DNA of 64,000 bases from Streptomyces sp. NRRL S-244 (GTDB taxonomy: Bacteria; Actinomycetota; Actinomycetes; Streptomycetales; Streptomycetaceae), in assembly GCF_000717915.1 (NCBI RefSeq), contig NZ_JOCX01000011.1:62001-126000 (forward strand), read 5' to 3'. The notes below the pieces were generated by a model. It did not search any database and was not told the DNA's origin. It saw only the letters and a program-made list of their open reading frames with translations. Every line of letters starts with the position of its first letter. The first letter of the stretch is position 1. Made by a program: the position numbers and the translations under genes. Shown here in pieces: positions 1 to 11,962 of this stretch.

Positions 1-458
1 CCTGGAAGCGGGTCCAGGACGTCAACCTCACCTCCGTCTACCTCTGCTGCAAGGCCGCCCTGCCGTACATGCAGCGCCAGGGCCGCGGCTCCATCATCAA
101 CACCGCGTCCTTCGTGGCCATCATGGGCGCCGCCACCTCGCAGATCTCGTACACCGCCTCCAAGGGCGGCGTGCTCGCCATGTCGCGCGAGCTCGGCGTG
201 CAGTTCGCCCGCGAGGGCATCCGCGTCAACGCCCTGTGCCCGGGGCCGGTCAACACCCCGCTGCTTCAGGAGCTGTTCGCCAAGGACCCGGAGCGGGCGG
301 CCCGCCGCCTGGTGCACATCCCGCTGGGCCGGTTCGCGGAGCCCACCGAGATCGCGGCCGCCGTCGCCTTCCTCGCGAGCGACGACTCCTCGTTCATCAA
401 CGCCACCGACTTCCTGGTCGACGGCGGCATCTCGGGCGCGTACGTGACGCCCCTGTAG
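1..458 (+). CDS. SDR family oxidoreductase, C-terminal part
   Basis: This is the C-terminal portion of a short-chain dehydrogenase/reductase, an NAD(P)-dependent cytosolic oxidoreductase family. The reading frame is open from base 3 and ends with TAG at 456-458. Visible family signatures are the N-TAS segment, the catalytic YTASK (Y and K of YxxxK), the VNALCPGPVNTP stretch after the active site, and the C-terminal FLVDGG typical of 3-oxoacyl-ACP reductase (FabG)-like members. The N-terminal Rossmann glycine motif lies outside the window, so cofactor preference and substrate cannot be judged. A strong terminator follows. Confidence 0.9.
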   Translation, partial: WKRVQDVNLTSVYLCCKAALPYMQRQGRGSIINTASFVAIMGAATSQISYTASKGGVLAMSRELGVQFAREGIRVNALCPGPVNTPLLQELFAKDPERAARRLVHIPLGRFAEPTEIAAAVAFLASDDSSFINATDFLVDGGISGAYVTPL

Positions 459-507
459 GCAGACCCGCGGGTGGGCGCCCCCACCGTTCACCCGTACTCC
501 ATCCCCC

Positions 508-541
508 CGACAGCCGGGCGTCGCACGACGCCCGGCTGTCG
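508..541. terminator. Hairpin terminator after the SDR gene
   Basis: A perfect inverted repeat (arms 508-523 and 526-541, core CAGCCGGGCG) with almost no loop lies 50 bases after the SDR stop. It lacks a T-tract, as is usual for actinobacterial terminators. Confidence 0.8.
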
Positions 542-591
542 TGTCCTACCGTCCGAGATGATCTTCGTGAGAAAGAGGAGTGTTCACCTCA

Positions 592-1883
<1,292 letters not shown>

Positions 1884-1887
<4 letters not shown>

Positions 1888-3089
1888 AGGAAGGTGCGGC
1901 CCTCGCCCCGGTAGGTCGGGACGGTGGCGCTCACCCGGTCGCCCTCGATGAGGTGCAACGCGTCGAAGCGCTCGCACAGTTCGCCCGCCTTGGCGTGACG
2001 GAACCAGACCCGGTCGCCGATCAGCAGGTCGTCGGCCGGGCTGCCGAGCAGCGGTGTCTGCACCTCTCCGGCCCCCTCCTGGGGGTCGTAGCGCAGCCCC
2101 TGCGGGAGGTACGGGACCGGGAGCCGGTCCGGTCCGGCCGCGCCGGAGGCGGGGTACCCGCCGCCGAGGACGGTGACCACGCCGACGCCGGGCCTGCGGA
2201 CCACCGGCTGGGCGAAGAGCGCCGCCGGGCGGCCGCGGAAGGACGTGTAGTTGTCGAACAGCCGCGGTACGTAGAGCCCGGAGCCGGCGGCGATCTCCGT
2301 GACCGCGTCCTCGGCGGCGGTCTGCTGGACGCTGCCGGTGCCGCCGCCGTTGACGAACTCCAGGTCCGGGACGACCGCGCGGACGGCCCGTACGGCCTCG
2401 GCGCGGCGGGCCGCGAGCTCCTTGCGGGCGGCGGCCTGCATGAGCCGGATGGCGCGGGAGCGGAAGGGGCGCCCGGCGAGGGAGTCTCCGACGCCGGCGA
2501 CGTGGCCCTCGTAGCCCATGAGCCCGACGACGCGGAAGCCGGGACGGGCGCAGACGGCACGGGCGAGGTCGGCGAGCCGGGAGGGCTCGCGGAGCGGGGA
2601 ACGGCGGGCGCCGACGCGGATCCTGCCGCCGAGGAGGTGGAGGGCGGTGTCGAGTTCGAGGCAGACGCGGATCTCCTGCTTTCCGCCGTCGCGGGACCCG
2701 TCGATCAGCTCCAGCTGGGCGGGGTCGTCGACCATGACGGTGACGGCAGCGGCCAGTTTGGGGTCGCCGGCGAGCTCGGCGAAGCCGGTGCGGTCGGCGG
2801 AGGGGTAGGCGAGGAGCACGTCCTCGAAACCCGAGCGGGCCAGCCAGATCGACTCGGCGAGGGTGTACGACATGATGCCGGCGAACCCGGGCCGCGCGAG
2901 GACCCGTTCGAGGAGCGCGCGGCAGCGGACGGACTTGCTGGCGACGCGGATCGGCTTGCCGGCCGCGCGGCGGACCAGGTCGTCGGCATTGGCGTCGAAC
3001 GCGGCGAGATCGACGATGGCCAGGGGCGCGTCGAGGTGCGCGGTGGCCCGGTCGTAACGGGCCCTGTCTCCACTGGCGGGAAGATTCAT
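1884..3089 (-). CDS. Alanine racemase-fold PLP enzyme (amino acid deaminase/aldolase type)
   Basis: A 401-residue protein with an N-terminal alanine racemase-like TIM barrel. The segment PIRVASKSVRC carries the probable PLP lysine (K52), followed by typical strand motifs such as VNGGGTGS and a C-terminal segment ending DALHLIEGDRV as in D-threonine aldolase/D-serine dehydratase-like proteins. Members of this Streptomyces family are usually called amino acid deaminase/aldolase; the true substrate cannot be read from sequence. The gene is monocistronic and convergent with the HAD phosphatase gene, the two stop codons overlapping in CTAG. The ATG at 3089 is the first start in the conserved region. 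Confidence 0.85.
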
Positions 3090-3277
3090 GGGCGGCAGCC
3101 TGCCAGATGGTTCTACCCGTGGGTAGGGGTGTGCGGCCGGGGCCGCGCGGTCGTACCCCGCACCGGAGCACGGGCCGCCCGGGCAGACCCTCGCCGCGTC
3201 CGGGCCCGCGGTGGGGGCGCCACGGGCGCGTAGAGTACGGGGTGGCAGCCGGACGGAACGGGGGGCGGAGCCGCCGG

Positions 3278-4054
3278 ATGAGTGCGTCTACACCGCAGAC
3301 CGCGGTCCTGGCCGAGCCCGTGGCCGAATCCGGACCGGGAGGGCGCGGGGCCGGACGCGGCGTTGCCGTCGTGGTGTGCGCGGTGCTCGGGGTCGGTCTC
3401 CTCGGCGGGGCCGGGGTCAGCGGATGGGTCGAACAGCGCGACGCCCAGCGGCCCTTGGCCGCCGACGCCGCCTACCGCAAGGCCGCATCGATCTGGCGCG
3501 CGACTCCCGTGGACAGTCTGTTCCCGCCCGTCCTCGACGGCGCCGACTCCGGGCCCGGCGGGGCCGACCGGACCTGGACCCGGGTCGCGCTCGCGCCCGA
3601 CTCCGACTGTGGACCCGCGCTCGCCGCCGACTGGCAGGCGGCCCTCGCCGCCACCGGCTGCACCCGGGTCCTGCGCGCCACGTACACAGACTCCACCCGC
3701 AGCTCCCTCGTCACCGTCGGCATGGTCTTCACCCCGGCCGACGCGGCGGGGATGGAGACGCTGCGGGGACGCCTCCCGGCCCCGCCCGGCTACGGCTTCG
3801 CCGACAGCCAGCGCGCCGCCTGGACCGCGTCCGTGGTTCCGCAGGCCCCCGTCGTCGTCTACACCGTCTCCGCGTTCACCGACGGCCGCACGCCGGGCGC
3901 CCCCCGCCCCGCCGGGGACATGATGCGCAAGGACGCCACCGGAGCCGTCGCCCAAGCCGGCCTCGGCCACGCGGCCAAGGCCGTCGCCGACCGGACGGAG
4001 CGCACCGTGCGCGCCCTGGCCGCGCCCCCCGCCCCCTCGGACACCTCCCGGTGA
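3278..4054 (+). CDS. Membrane-anchored protein of unknown function upstream of mycosin
   Basis: I do not recognise a named family. About 258 residues: a short cytosolic N-terminus, one transmembrane helix (GVAVVVCAVLGVGLLGGAG, about residues 28-46), then an extracytoplasmic domain with a few cysteines (SDCGPALAADW, ATGCTRV) that may pair outside the cell. The ATG at 3278 is preceded by a GGGGGCGGAG stretch. An in-frame GTG at 3242, just behind a TAGAGT -10-like hexamer (3231-3236), could be a leaderless start adding 12 residues. The stop overlaps the GTG of the downstream mycosin gene by four bases, so the two are translationally coupled and probably work together at the cell envelope. Confidence 0.75.
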   Translation: MSASTPQTAVLAEPVAESGPGGRGAGRGVAVVVCAVLGVGLLGGAGVSGWVEQRDAQRPLAADAAYRKAASIWRATPVDSLFPPVLDGADSGPGGADRTWTRVALAPDSDCGPALAADWQAALAATGCTRVLRATYTDSTRSSLVTVGMVFTPADAAGMETLRGRLPAPPGYGFADSQRAAWTASVVPQAPVVVYTVSAFTDGRTPGAPRPAGDMMRKDATGAVAQAGLGHAAKAVADRTERTVRALAAPPAPSDTSR

Positions 4055-5262
4055 GCCGGGGCAGGGCCCGCGCCGTCCTCGTGCTCGGGGTGCTGCTCGT
4101 CGGTGCCGCTGCGGCGCCGGCCGCGGCCGACGGCATCCGGGACCGGCAGTGGGGGCTCACCGCGTTGCGGGCCGAGGAGGCCTGGGGGACCACCCGGGGC
4201 GCCGGGGTCACCGTCGCCGTCCTCGACACCGGGGTCGACGCCACCCACCCCGACCTGGCCGGGCAGGTCCTCGACGGGGCCGATCTGATCGGGATGGGCG
4301 CCGGGCGCGGCGACCGCTCCTGGGCCCGGCACGGCACCGCCATGGCCGGGATCATCGCCGGGCACGGCCACGGCGGCAACCGCCGCCAAGGCGTACTCGG
4401 CATCGCCCCGCAGGCCAAGATCCTCCCCGTCCGGGTGATCCTCGAAGAGGGCGACCCCGGCCGGGCCAAGGCCCGCGAGAGCAAGGGCGGCGCGCTCGCC
4501 GAGGGCATCCGCTGGGCCGCCGACCACGGCGCGAACGTCATCAACCTCTCCCTCGGCGACGACAGCGACTCCGCCCACCACGAGGCCGCCGAGGACGAGG
4601 CCGTCCAGTACGCCCTCGCCAAGGGCGTGGTCGTCGTCGCCTCCGCGGGCAACGGCGGCCGGCAGGGCGACCACGCCTCCTACCCGGCGGCCTACCCCGG
4701 GGTCATCGCCGTCACCGCCGTCGACCGCGGCGGCCAGAAGGCCGCCTTCTCCACCAGCAACTGGTACGCCACCGTCAGCGCCCCCGGCGTGGACGTCGTC
4801 ATCGCCGACCCCGACCGCTCCTACTACGAGGGCTGGGGGACCAGCGCCGCCTCGGCCTTCGTCTCCGGCGCCGCGGCCCTCGTCAAGGCCGCCCACCCGG
4901 ACCTGTCCCCGGCGCAGATCAAGAGGCTGCTGGAGGACACCGCCTCGGACGCCCCGCCCGGCGGCCGCGACGACTCCCGCGGCCACGGTCTCGTGGACCC
5001 CGTCGCCGCCCTCCAGGCCGCCGGGGCACTGCGCGCCGAGCCGCCGGTCCCCACACCCGTCGCGGCCGCGCAGCCGTACTTCGGCCCCGGCCCCGAGCCG
5101 GTCCGGGCCGGGGCCGGGCGCGGCGGCCGCCTCGGGGCACCGGCGGCCGCGGCCGCCGGGCTGGTGCTGCTCGTCCTGGCCGCCGTACTGGCCCGGCGCC
5201 CGCGCGGCGCCCGGCGGGACCGGAACCAGGAGCGGGACCAGGAGCGGGATAGGGTCGGGTAA
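4051..5262 (+). CDS. S8 serine protease, mycosin (MycP)-like, membrane anchored
   Basis: A subtilase of 403 residues resembling mycosins, the membrane proteases that accompany type VII secretion systems. It has an N-terminal signal (VLVLGVLLVGAAAAPAAA), the DxG motif VAVLDTGVD (D59), the His motif RHGTAMAG (H94), the Ser motif GTSAASAF (S265), and a C-terminal transmembrane helix (GLVLLVLAAVLARR) with a basic tail, so the catalytic domain would face outward. The start GTG at 4051 overlaps the previous stop (GTGA). No esx or ecc genes are nearby, so its substrate and link to a secretion apparatus are open. Confidence 0.92.
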   Translation: MSRGRARAVLVLGVLLVGAAAAPAAADGIRDRQWGLTALRAEEAWGTTRGAGVTVAVLDTGVDATHPDLAGQVLDGADLIGMGAGRGDRSWARHGTAMAGIIAGHGHGGNRRQGVLGIAPQAKILPVRVILEEGDPGRAKARESKGGALAEGIRWAADHGANVINLSLGDDSDSAHHEAAEDEAVQYALAKGVVVVASAGNGGRQGDHASYPAAYPGVIAVTAVDRGGQKAAFSTSNWYATVSAPGVDVVIADPDRSYYEGWGTSAASAFVSGAAALVKAAHPDLSPAQIKRLLEDTASDAPPGGRDDSRGHGLVDPVAALQAAGALRAEPPVPTPVAAAQPYFGPGPEPVRAGAGRGGRLGAPAAAAAGLVLLVLAAVLARRPRGARRDRNQERDQERDRVG

Positions 5263-5264
5263 CT

Positions 5265-6014
5265 GTGGCGAACAAAAACATTCCCGACCCCGGCTTCTCC
5301 GACGACGACGGCTCCGCCGACCCCCGGCTGAGCGCGGCCCTGGCCGCCTGGTCCGCGGACCGGACGAAGGAGCCGCAGGTGCTGGCCGCCCTCAAGGGCG
5401 CCCGGCTGCTGGTCCCGGTCGTCGCCGTGCTCGGCGAGGTCGAGACCGACCCGGAGACCGGCCTGAAGCGCGAGAAGACCAGCGACATGGCCGTCCCGAC
5501 CCTGCGGGCGGGGGACCGGCGGGCACTGCCCGCGTTCACCTCGATCGCCTCGCTGGCCCTCTGGGACCCGGCCGCCCGCCCGGTCGCCGTCCCGCTGCAC
5601 CAGGCCCTGGCCGCCGCCGCGCACGAGAAGGCCGACACCGTGGTCCTGGACCTGGCCGGCCCCGTCACCTACCAGCTCACCGGCTCCGCGCTGCTCGCGC
5701 TGGCCGAGGGCCGCACCGACGCCGGCCCGCTGGCCGACCCCGCGGTGCGGGAGGCCGTACGGGCCGCCGTGTCCGCGGAGCCGGCCGTGCTCCGCGCCCA
5801 CCTCGGGCCGGGCGGGGCGGACGCCGACGGCACGCTCGCGATCGTGCTGGCCGCGGGGGCGCGGGGGGCGGGGGACCACGCCGCGGCCCGCCGCGTCGCC
5901 GAGGCCCTGGCCGCCGACGAGACCCTGCGGGCCCGCCTCGTGCACGGGCTGGACCTGGCCCTGCTCCCGCAGGAGGCCCCGGCCCCGCCCGGCGAGCCGC
6001 TCTTCACCCGCTGA
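5265..6014 (+). CDS. SseB family protein
   Basis: A 249-residue cytosolic protein with an N-terminal SseB-like domain (segment ARLLVPVVAVLGE around residues 45-57, then a conserved MAVPTLRAGDRRALPAFTS stretch). In actinobacteria this family is common and its function unclear. The start is GTG 5265, two bases after the mycosin stop; a TAGGGT -10-like hexamer at 5250-5255 lies nine bases before it, so a separate leaderless transcript is possible besides read-through from the mycosin gene. A strong terminator follows at 6042. Confidence 0.85.
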   Translation: MANKNIPDPGFSDDDGSADPRLSAALAAWSADRTKEPQVLAALKGARLLVPVVAVLGEVETDPETGLKREKTSDMAVPTLRAGDRRALPAFTSIASLALWDPAARPVAVPLHQALAAAAHEKADTVVLDLAGPVTYQLTGSALLALAEGRTDAGPLADPAVREAVRAAVSAEPAVLRAHLGPGGADADGTLAIVLAAGARGAGDHAAARRVAEALAADETLRARLVHGLDLALLPQEAPAPPGEPLFTR

Positions 6015-6041
6015 GCCGCGACGTACGGGACGCGGCATGCA

Positions 6042-6072
6042 GGAAGGGCCGGGGCATCGCCCCGGCCCTTCC
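6042..6072. terminator. Bidirectional hairpin terminator
   Basis: Perfect 13-bp inverted repeat (6042-6054 with 6060-6072, core AAGGGCCGGGG) between two convergent genes, placed to stop transcription from both sides. Confidence 0.85.
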
Positions 6073-6090
6073 GCGTGAGGTGCGGTCGGC

Positions 6091-6477
6091 TCAGCCGAAG
6101 ACCGGGCCCGTGAACTTCTCGCCCGGACCCTGGCCCGGCTCGTCGGGCACGATCGAGGCCTCGCGGAAGGCGAGCTGAAGCGACTTCAGGCCGTCGCGCA
6201 GCGGGGCCGCGTGGAAGGAGCTGATCTCCGTGGCGCTCGCCGTGACCAGGCCGGCCAGGGCCGTGATCAGCTTGCGGGCCTCGTCGAGGTCCTTGTGCTC
6301 GGAGTCCGGCTTGTCCAGGCCCAGGTTGACCGCCGCGGCGCTCAGCAGGTGCACGGCCACCGTGGTGATCACCTCGACGGCGGGCACGTCCGCGATGTCG
6401 CGGGTCATGGCGTCGTAGTCGGGAGCGTCCGGCGTGCTGTCGGCCTCGGTGGCGGGGGTGGGGGTCGCGTCAGTCAT
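6091..6477 (-). CDS. DUF1844 domain protein
   Basis: A 128-residue acidic protein. After a low-complexity Thr/Pro/Ala start (about 25 residues) comes the DUF1844 core: a run of helices containing VPAVEVITTVAVHLLSAAAV and the DLDEARKLITALAGL stretch. Function is unknown; the family sits next to infC in many actinobacteria, as here, divergently transcribed. The ATG at 6477 is the only reasonable start. The gene ends against a bidirectional terminator shared with the SseB-like gene. Confidence 0.9.
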   Translation of the reverse strand: MTDATPTPATEADSTPDAPDYDAMTRDIADVPAVEVITTVAVHLLSAAAVNLGLDKPDSEHKDLDEARKLITALAGLVTASATEISSFHAAPLRDGLKSLQLAFREASIVPDEPGQGPGEKFTGPVFG

Positions 6478-6570
6478 GCCTCACACGATAAGCCGGGCCG
6501 CGCACGCCGCCGACCGGGCCCCGGGCCGGGACGGGGCGGACGCCGCCGGGTGAGCGGACCCGGCGCGGAA

Positions 6571-6878
6571 TGCTATATTGGGCTGACGACCGGCCGGAGA
6601 CGCATGTCCCCGGCCCACAAGTGGAGGCTCCGCTCTCCCACCCGACCACCCTCCGGGGCGGCGGGTCACCGGTCAGGTGGCATCCATCGTTCCGTACGGA
6701 CGATGGAAAGCTGCCCGAGTCTGCGCCCCGCGATCGCATGCGGCGGTGCTCCGGTTGTATTGGAGCCCCTGCCTGTGCCCGGCGGGGCATTTTTCATGTT
6801 CCGCCGCGGTTGGTCTGACGACATCAGACGTCAGCGGCTGTCTGCCAGACAGCCGTGTGGTGCTACCGAGGAGGATCC
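6571..6878 (+). promoter_or_regulatory. infC promoter and structured 5' leader
   Basis: A 400-base gap between the divergent DUF1844 gene and infC. An extended -10 (TGC then TATATT, 6574-6579) is unusually AT-rich for this genome. The transcribed leader of nearly 300 bases can fold several hairpins: a 7-bp stem CCATCGT/ACGATGG (6684-6690 with 6700-6706), GCTCC/GGAGC (6748-6752 with 6762-6766) and a terminator-like stem at 6776-6789. The GGAGCCCC at 6762-6769 can pair either with the upstream GCTCC or with the downstream GGGGC (6784-6788), which suggests alternative folds. By analogy with infC-rpmI-rplT leaders in other bacteria, L20 or IF3 feedback is possible but not shown. Confidence 0.65.
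6776..6794 (+). terminator. Intrinsic terminator (attenuator) in the infC leader
   Basis: The sequence TGCCC-GGCG-GGGCA is followed directly by five T (6790-6794). A hairpin plus U-tract is rare in Streptomyces and lies about 85 bases before the infC start, so it looks like a transcription attenuator rather than a gene-end terminator. Confidence 0.6.
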
Positions 6879-7598
6879 ATCAGCACCGAGCCCCGCATCA
6901 ACGACCGGATTCGCGTTCCCGAGGTACGACTCGTCGGTCCCAGCGGTGAGCAGGTCGGCATCGTGCCGCTTGCCAAGGCCCTTGAGCTGGCGCAGGAGTA
7001 CGACCTCGACCTGGTCGAGGTCGCGGCGTCCGCACGCCCGCCGGTCTGCAAGCTCATGGACTACGGCAAGTTCAAGTACGAGTCGGCCATGAAGGCCCGT
7101 GAGGCGCGCAAGAACCAGGCGCACACGGTCATCAAGGAAATGAAGCTCCGGCCGAAGATCGACCCGCACGACTATGACACCAAGAAGGGTCACGTCGTTC
7201 GGTTCCTCAAGCAGGGCGACAAGGTCAAGATCACGATCATGTTCCGTGGTCGCGAGCAGTCCCGGCCGGAACTCGGCTACCGACTGCTGCAGCGCCTCGC
7301 TTCGGACGTCGAGGACCTCGGGTTCATCGAGTCGAACCCGAAGCAGGACGGCCGCAACATGATCATGGTCCTCGGTCCGCACAAGAAGAAGACCGAGGCG
7401 ATGGCCGAAGCCCGCGAGGCGCAGGCCGCCCGCAAGGCCGAGCGCCAGGGTGTCGCCGCCGACGAGGCTCCTTCCGAGGAAGCCGCCGTCGAGGAGGGCA
7501 CCGAGGTCGTCTCTGCCGACGCCGAGGTCGAAGCCGAGGCTGAGGCCGAGGCCGACGTCACCGAGGCCGCCTCTCCCGAGGCACCGGCCGAGGCCTGA
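6879..7598 (+). CDS. infC: Translation initiation factor IF-3
   Basis: IF3 binds the 30S subunit and enforces correct initiator selection. Both halves are visible: the N-domain beginning [17 protein letters not shown] with the LALELAQE-like helix, the linker rich in lysine (KAREARKNQ), and the C-domain ([14 protein letters not shown] to FRGREQ). A long acidic Ala/Glu tail after about residue 180 is typical of streptomycetes. The most likely start is the rare codon ATC at 6879, four bases after AGGAGG (6869-6874); the in-frame GTG at 6855 would place that ribosome site inside the gene. Non-AUG starts of infC are known to support IF3 autoregulation. First gene of the infC-rpmI-rplT operon. Confidence 0.95.
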   Translation: MSTEPRINDRIRVPEVRLVGPSGEQVGIVPLAKALELAQEYDLDLVEVAASARPPVCKLMDYGKFKYESAMKAREARKNQAHTVIKEMKLRPKIDPHDYDTKKGHVVRFLKQGDKVKITIMFRGREQSRPELGYRLLQRLASDVEDLGFIESNPKQDGRNMIMVLGPHKKKTEAMAEAREAQAARKAERQGVAADEAPSEEAAVEEGTEVVSADAEVEAEAEAEADVTEAASPEAPAEA

Positions 7599-7702
7599 TC
7601 CCGAGGCAGCCCGTCTCGGATCACCGACACAACATGACGCTCCCGGGCGCCGGTCCCTCCCCGGACCGGCGGGGGCGCCACCGACGAGGAGATAACGGCG
7701 CT

Positions 7703-7897
7703 ATGCCGAAGAACAAGACGCACAGCGGTACCAAGAAGCGCTTCAAGATCACCGGCTCCGGCAAGGTGCTCCGTGAGCGTGCCGGTAAGCGCCACCTGCT
7801 CGAGCACAAGTCGTCCCGTGTCACCCGCCGCCTCACCGGCACCGCGGAGATGGCCCCCGGCGACGCCGCGAAGATCAAGAAGCTTCTCGGCAAGTGA
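7703..7897 (+). CDS. rpmI: 50S ribosomal protein L35
   Basis: A 64-residue very basic protein matching bL35 end to end: starts [16 protein letters not shown], contains [19 protein letters not shown] and ends AKIKKLLGK. It is a component of the large ribosomal subunit. ATG 7703 follows the ribosome site CGAGGAGAT. It lies 104 bases after infC and 105 before rplT in the conserved infC-rpmI-rplT order, so co-transcription is expected. Confidence 0.98.
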   Translation: MPKNKTHSGTKKRFKITGSGKVLRERAGKRHLLEHKSSRVTRRLTGTAEMAPGDAAKIKKLLGK

Positions 7898-8002
7898 CGC
7901 CCCTCCGCTCCCCCTGCCGGGAGCGGACGGCGTCGAGACCGGGACCCCATCGAATTCGGGCCGTGTGAAGACACCCACGGCCCCGCTACAAGGAGTTAAA
8001 AA

Positions 8003-8389
8003 GTGGCACGCGTCAAGCGGGCAGTAAACGCCCACAAGAAGCGCCGGGCGATCCTCGAGGCGGCCTCCGGCTACCGCGGTCAGCGTTCGCGCCTGTACCG
8101 CAAGGCCAAGGAGCAGGTCACCCACTCGCTGGTCTACAACTTCAACGACCGCAAGAAGCGCAAGGGCGACTTCCGTCAGCTGTGGATCCAGCGCATCAAC
8201 GCCGCTGCCCGCCAGAACGGCATGACGTACAACCGCCTCATCCAGGGTCTGAAGGCCGCCAACATCGAGGTGGACCGCAAGATCCTCGCGGAGCTGGCCG
8301 TCAACGACGCCAACGCGTTCGCCGCGCTCGTCGAGGTTGCGCAGAAGGCGCTTCCGGCCGACGTCAACGCCCCGAAGGTCGCCGCCTGA
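8003..8389 (+). CDS. rplT: 50S ribosomal protein L20
   Basis: A 128-residue protein with the hallmark bL20 N-terminus ([17 protein letters not shown]), the [16 protein letters not shown] helix and the C-terminal globular part with [17 protein letters not shown]20 binds 23S rRNA early in assembly and in several bacteria represses its own operon through the infC leader. The start is GTG 8003 behind AAGGAG (7990-7995). A perfect terminator hairpin begins 33 bases after the stop and closes the operon. Confidence 0.98.
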   Translation: MARVKRAVNAHKKRRAILEAASGYRGQRSRLYRKAKEQVTHSLVYNFNDRKKRKGDFRQLWIQRINAAARQNGMTYNRLIQGLKAANIEVDRKILAELAVNDANAFAALVEVAQKALPADVNAPKVAA

Positions 8390-8421
8390 GCGGCAAGCCC
8401 TCGAAGGCTGCAGTAACTTGC

Positions 8422-8454
8422 CCGGACCCGCAGGCCTCGTGCCTGCGGGTCCGG
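8422..8454 (+). terminator. Terminator of the infC-rpmI-rplT operon
   Basis: Perfect 14-bp inverted repeat (8422-8435 with 8441-8454; core GACCCGCAGGC) with a 5-base loop and no T-tract. Confidence 0.85.
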
Positions 8455-8517
8455 TGCGTTGATCACCGAGTTCGACTGAGTTCCACCCGCTGTACGTACG
8501 GAAGCGAGCCGACCGCC

Positions 8518-9378
<861 letters not shown>

Positions 9379-9434
9379 TAATGTGGCGGCCCGGGGGGCC
9401 CACTGCGCTACTCGGAGATGTGGGGTACGGGGAC

Positions 9435-11961
<2,527 letters not shown>

Positions 11962-11962
<1 letters not shown>

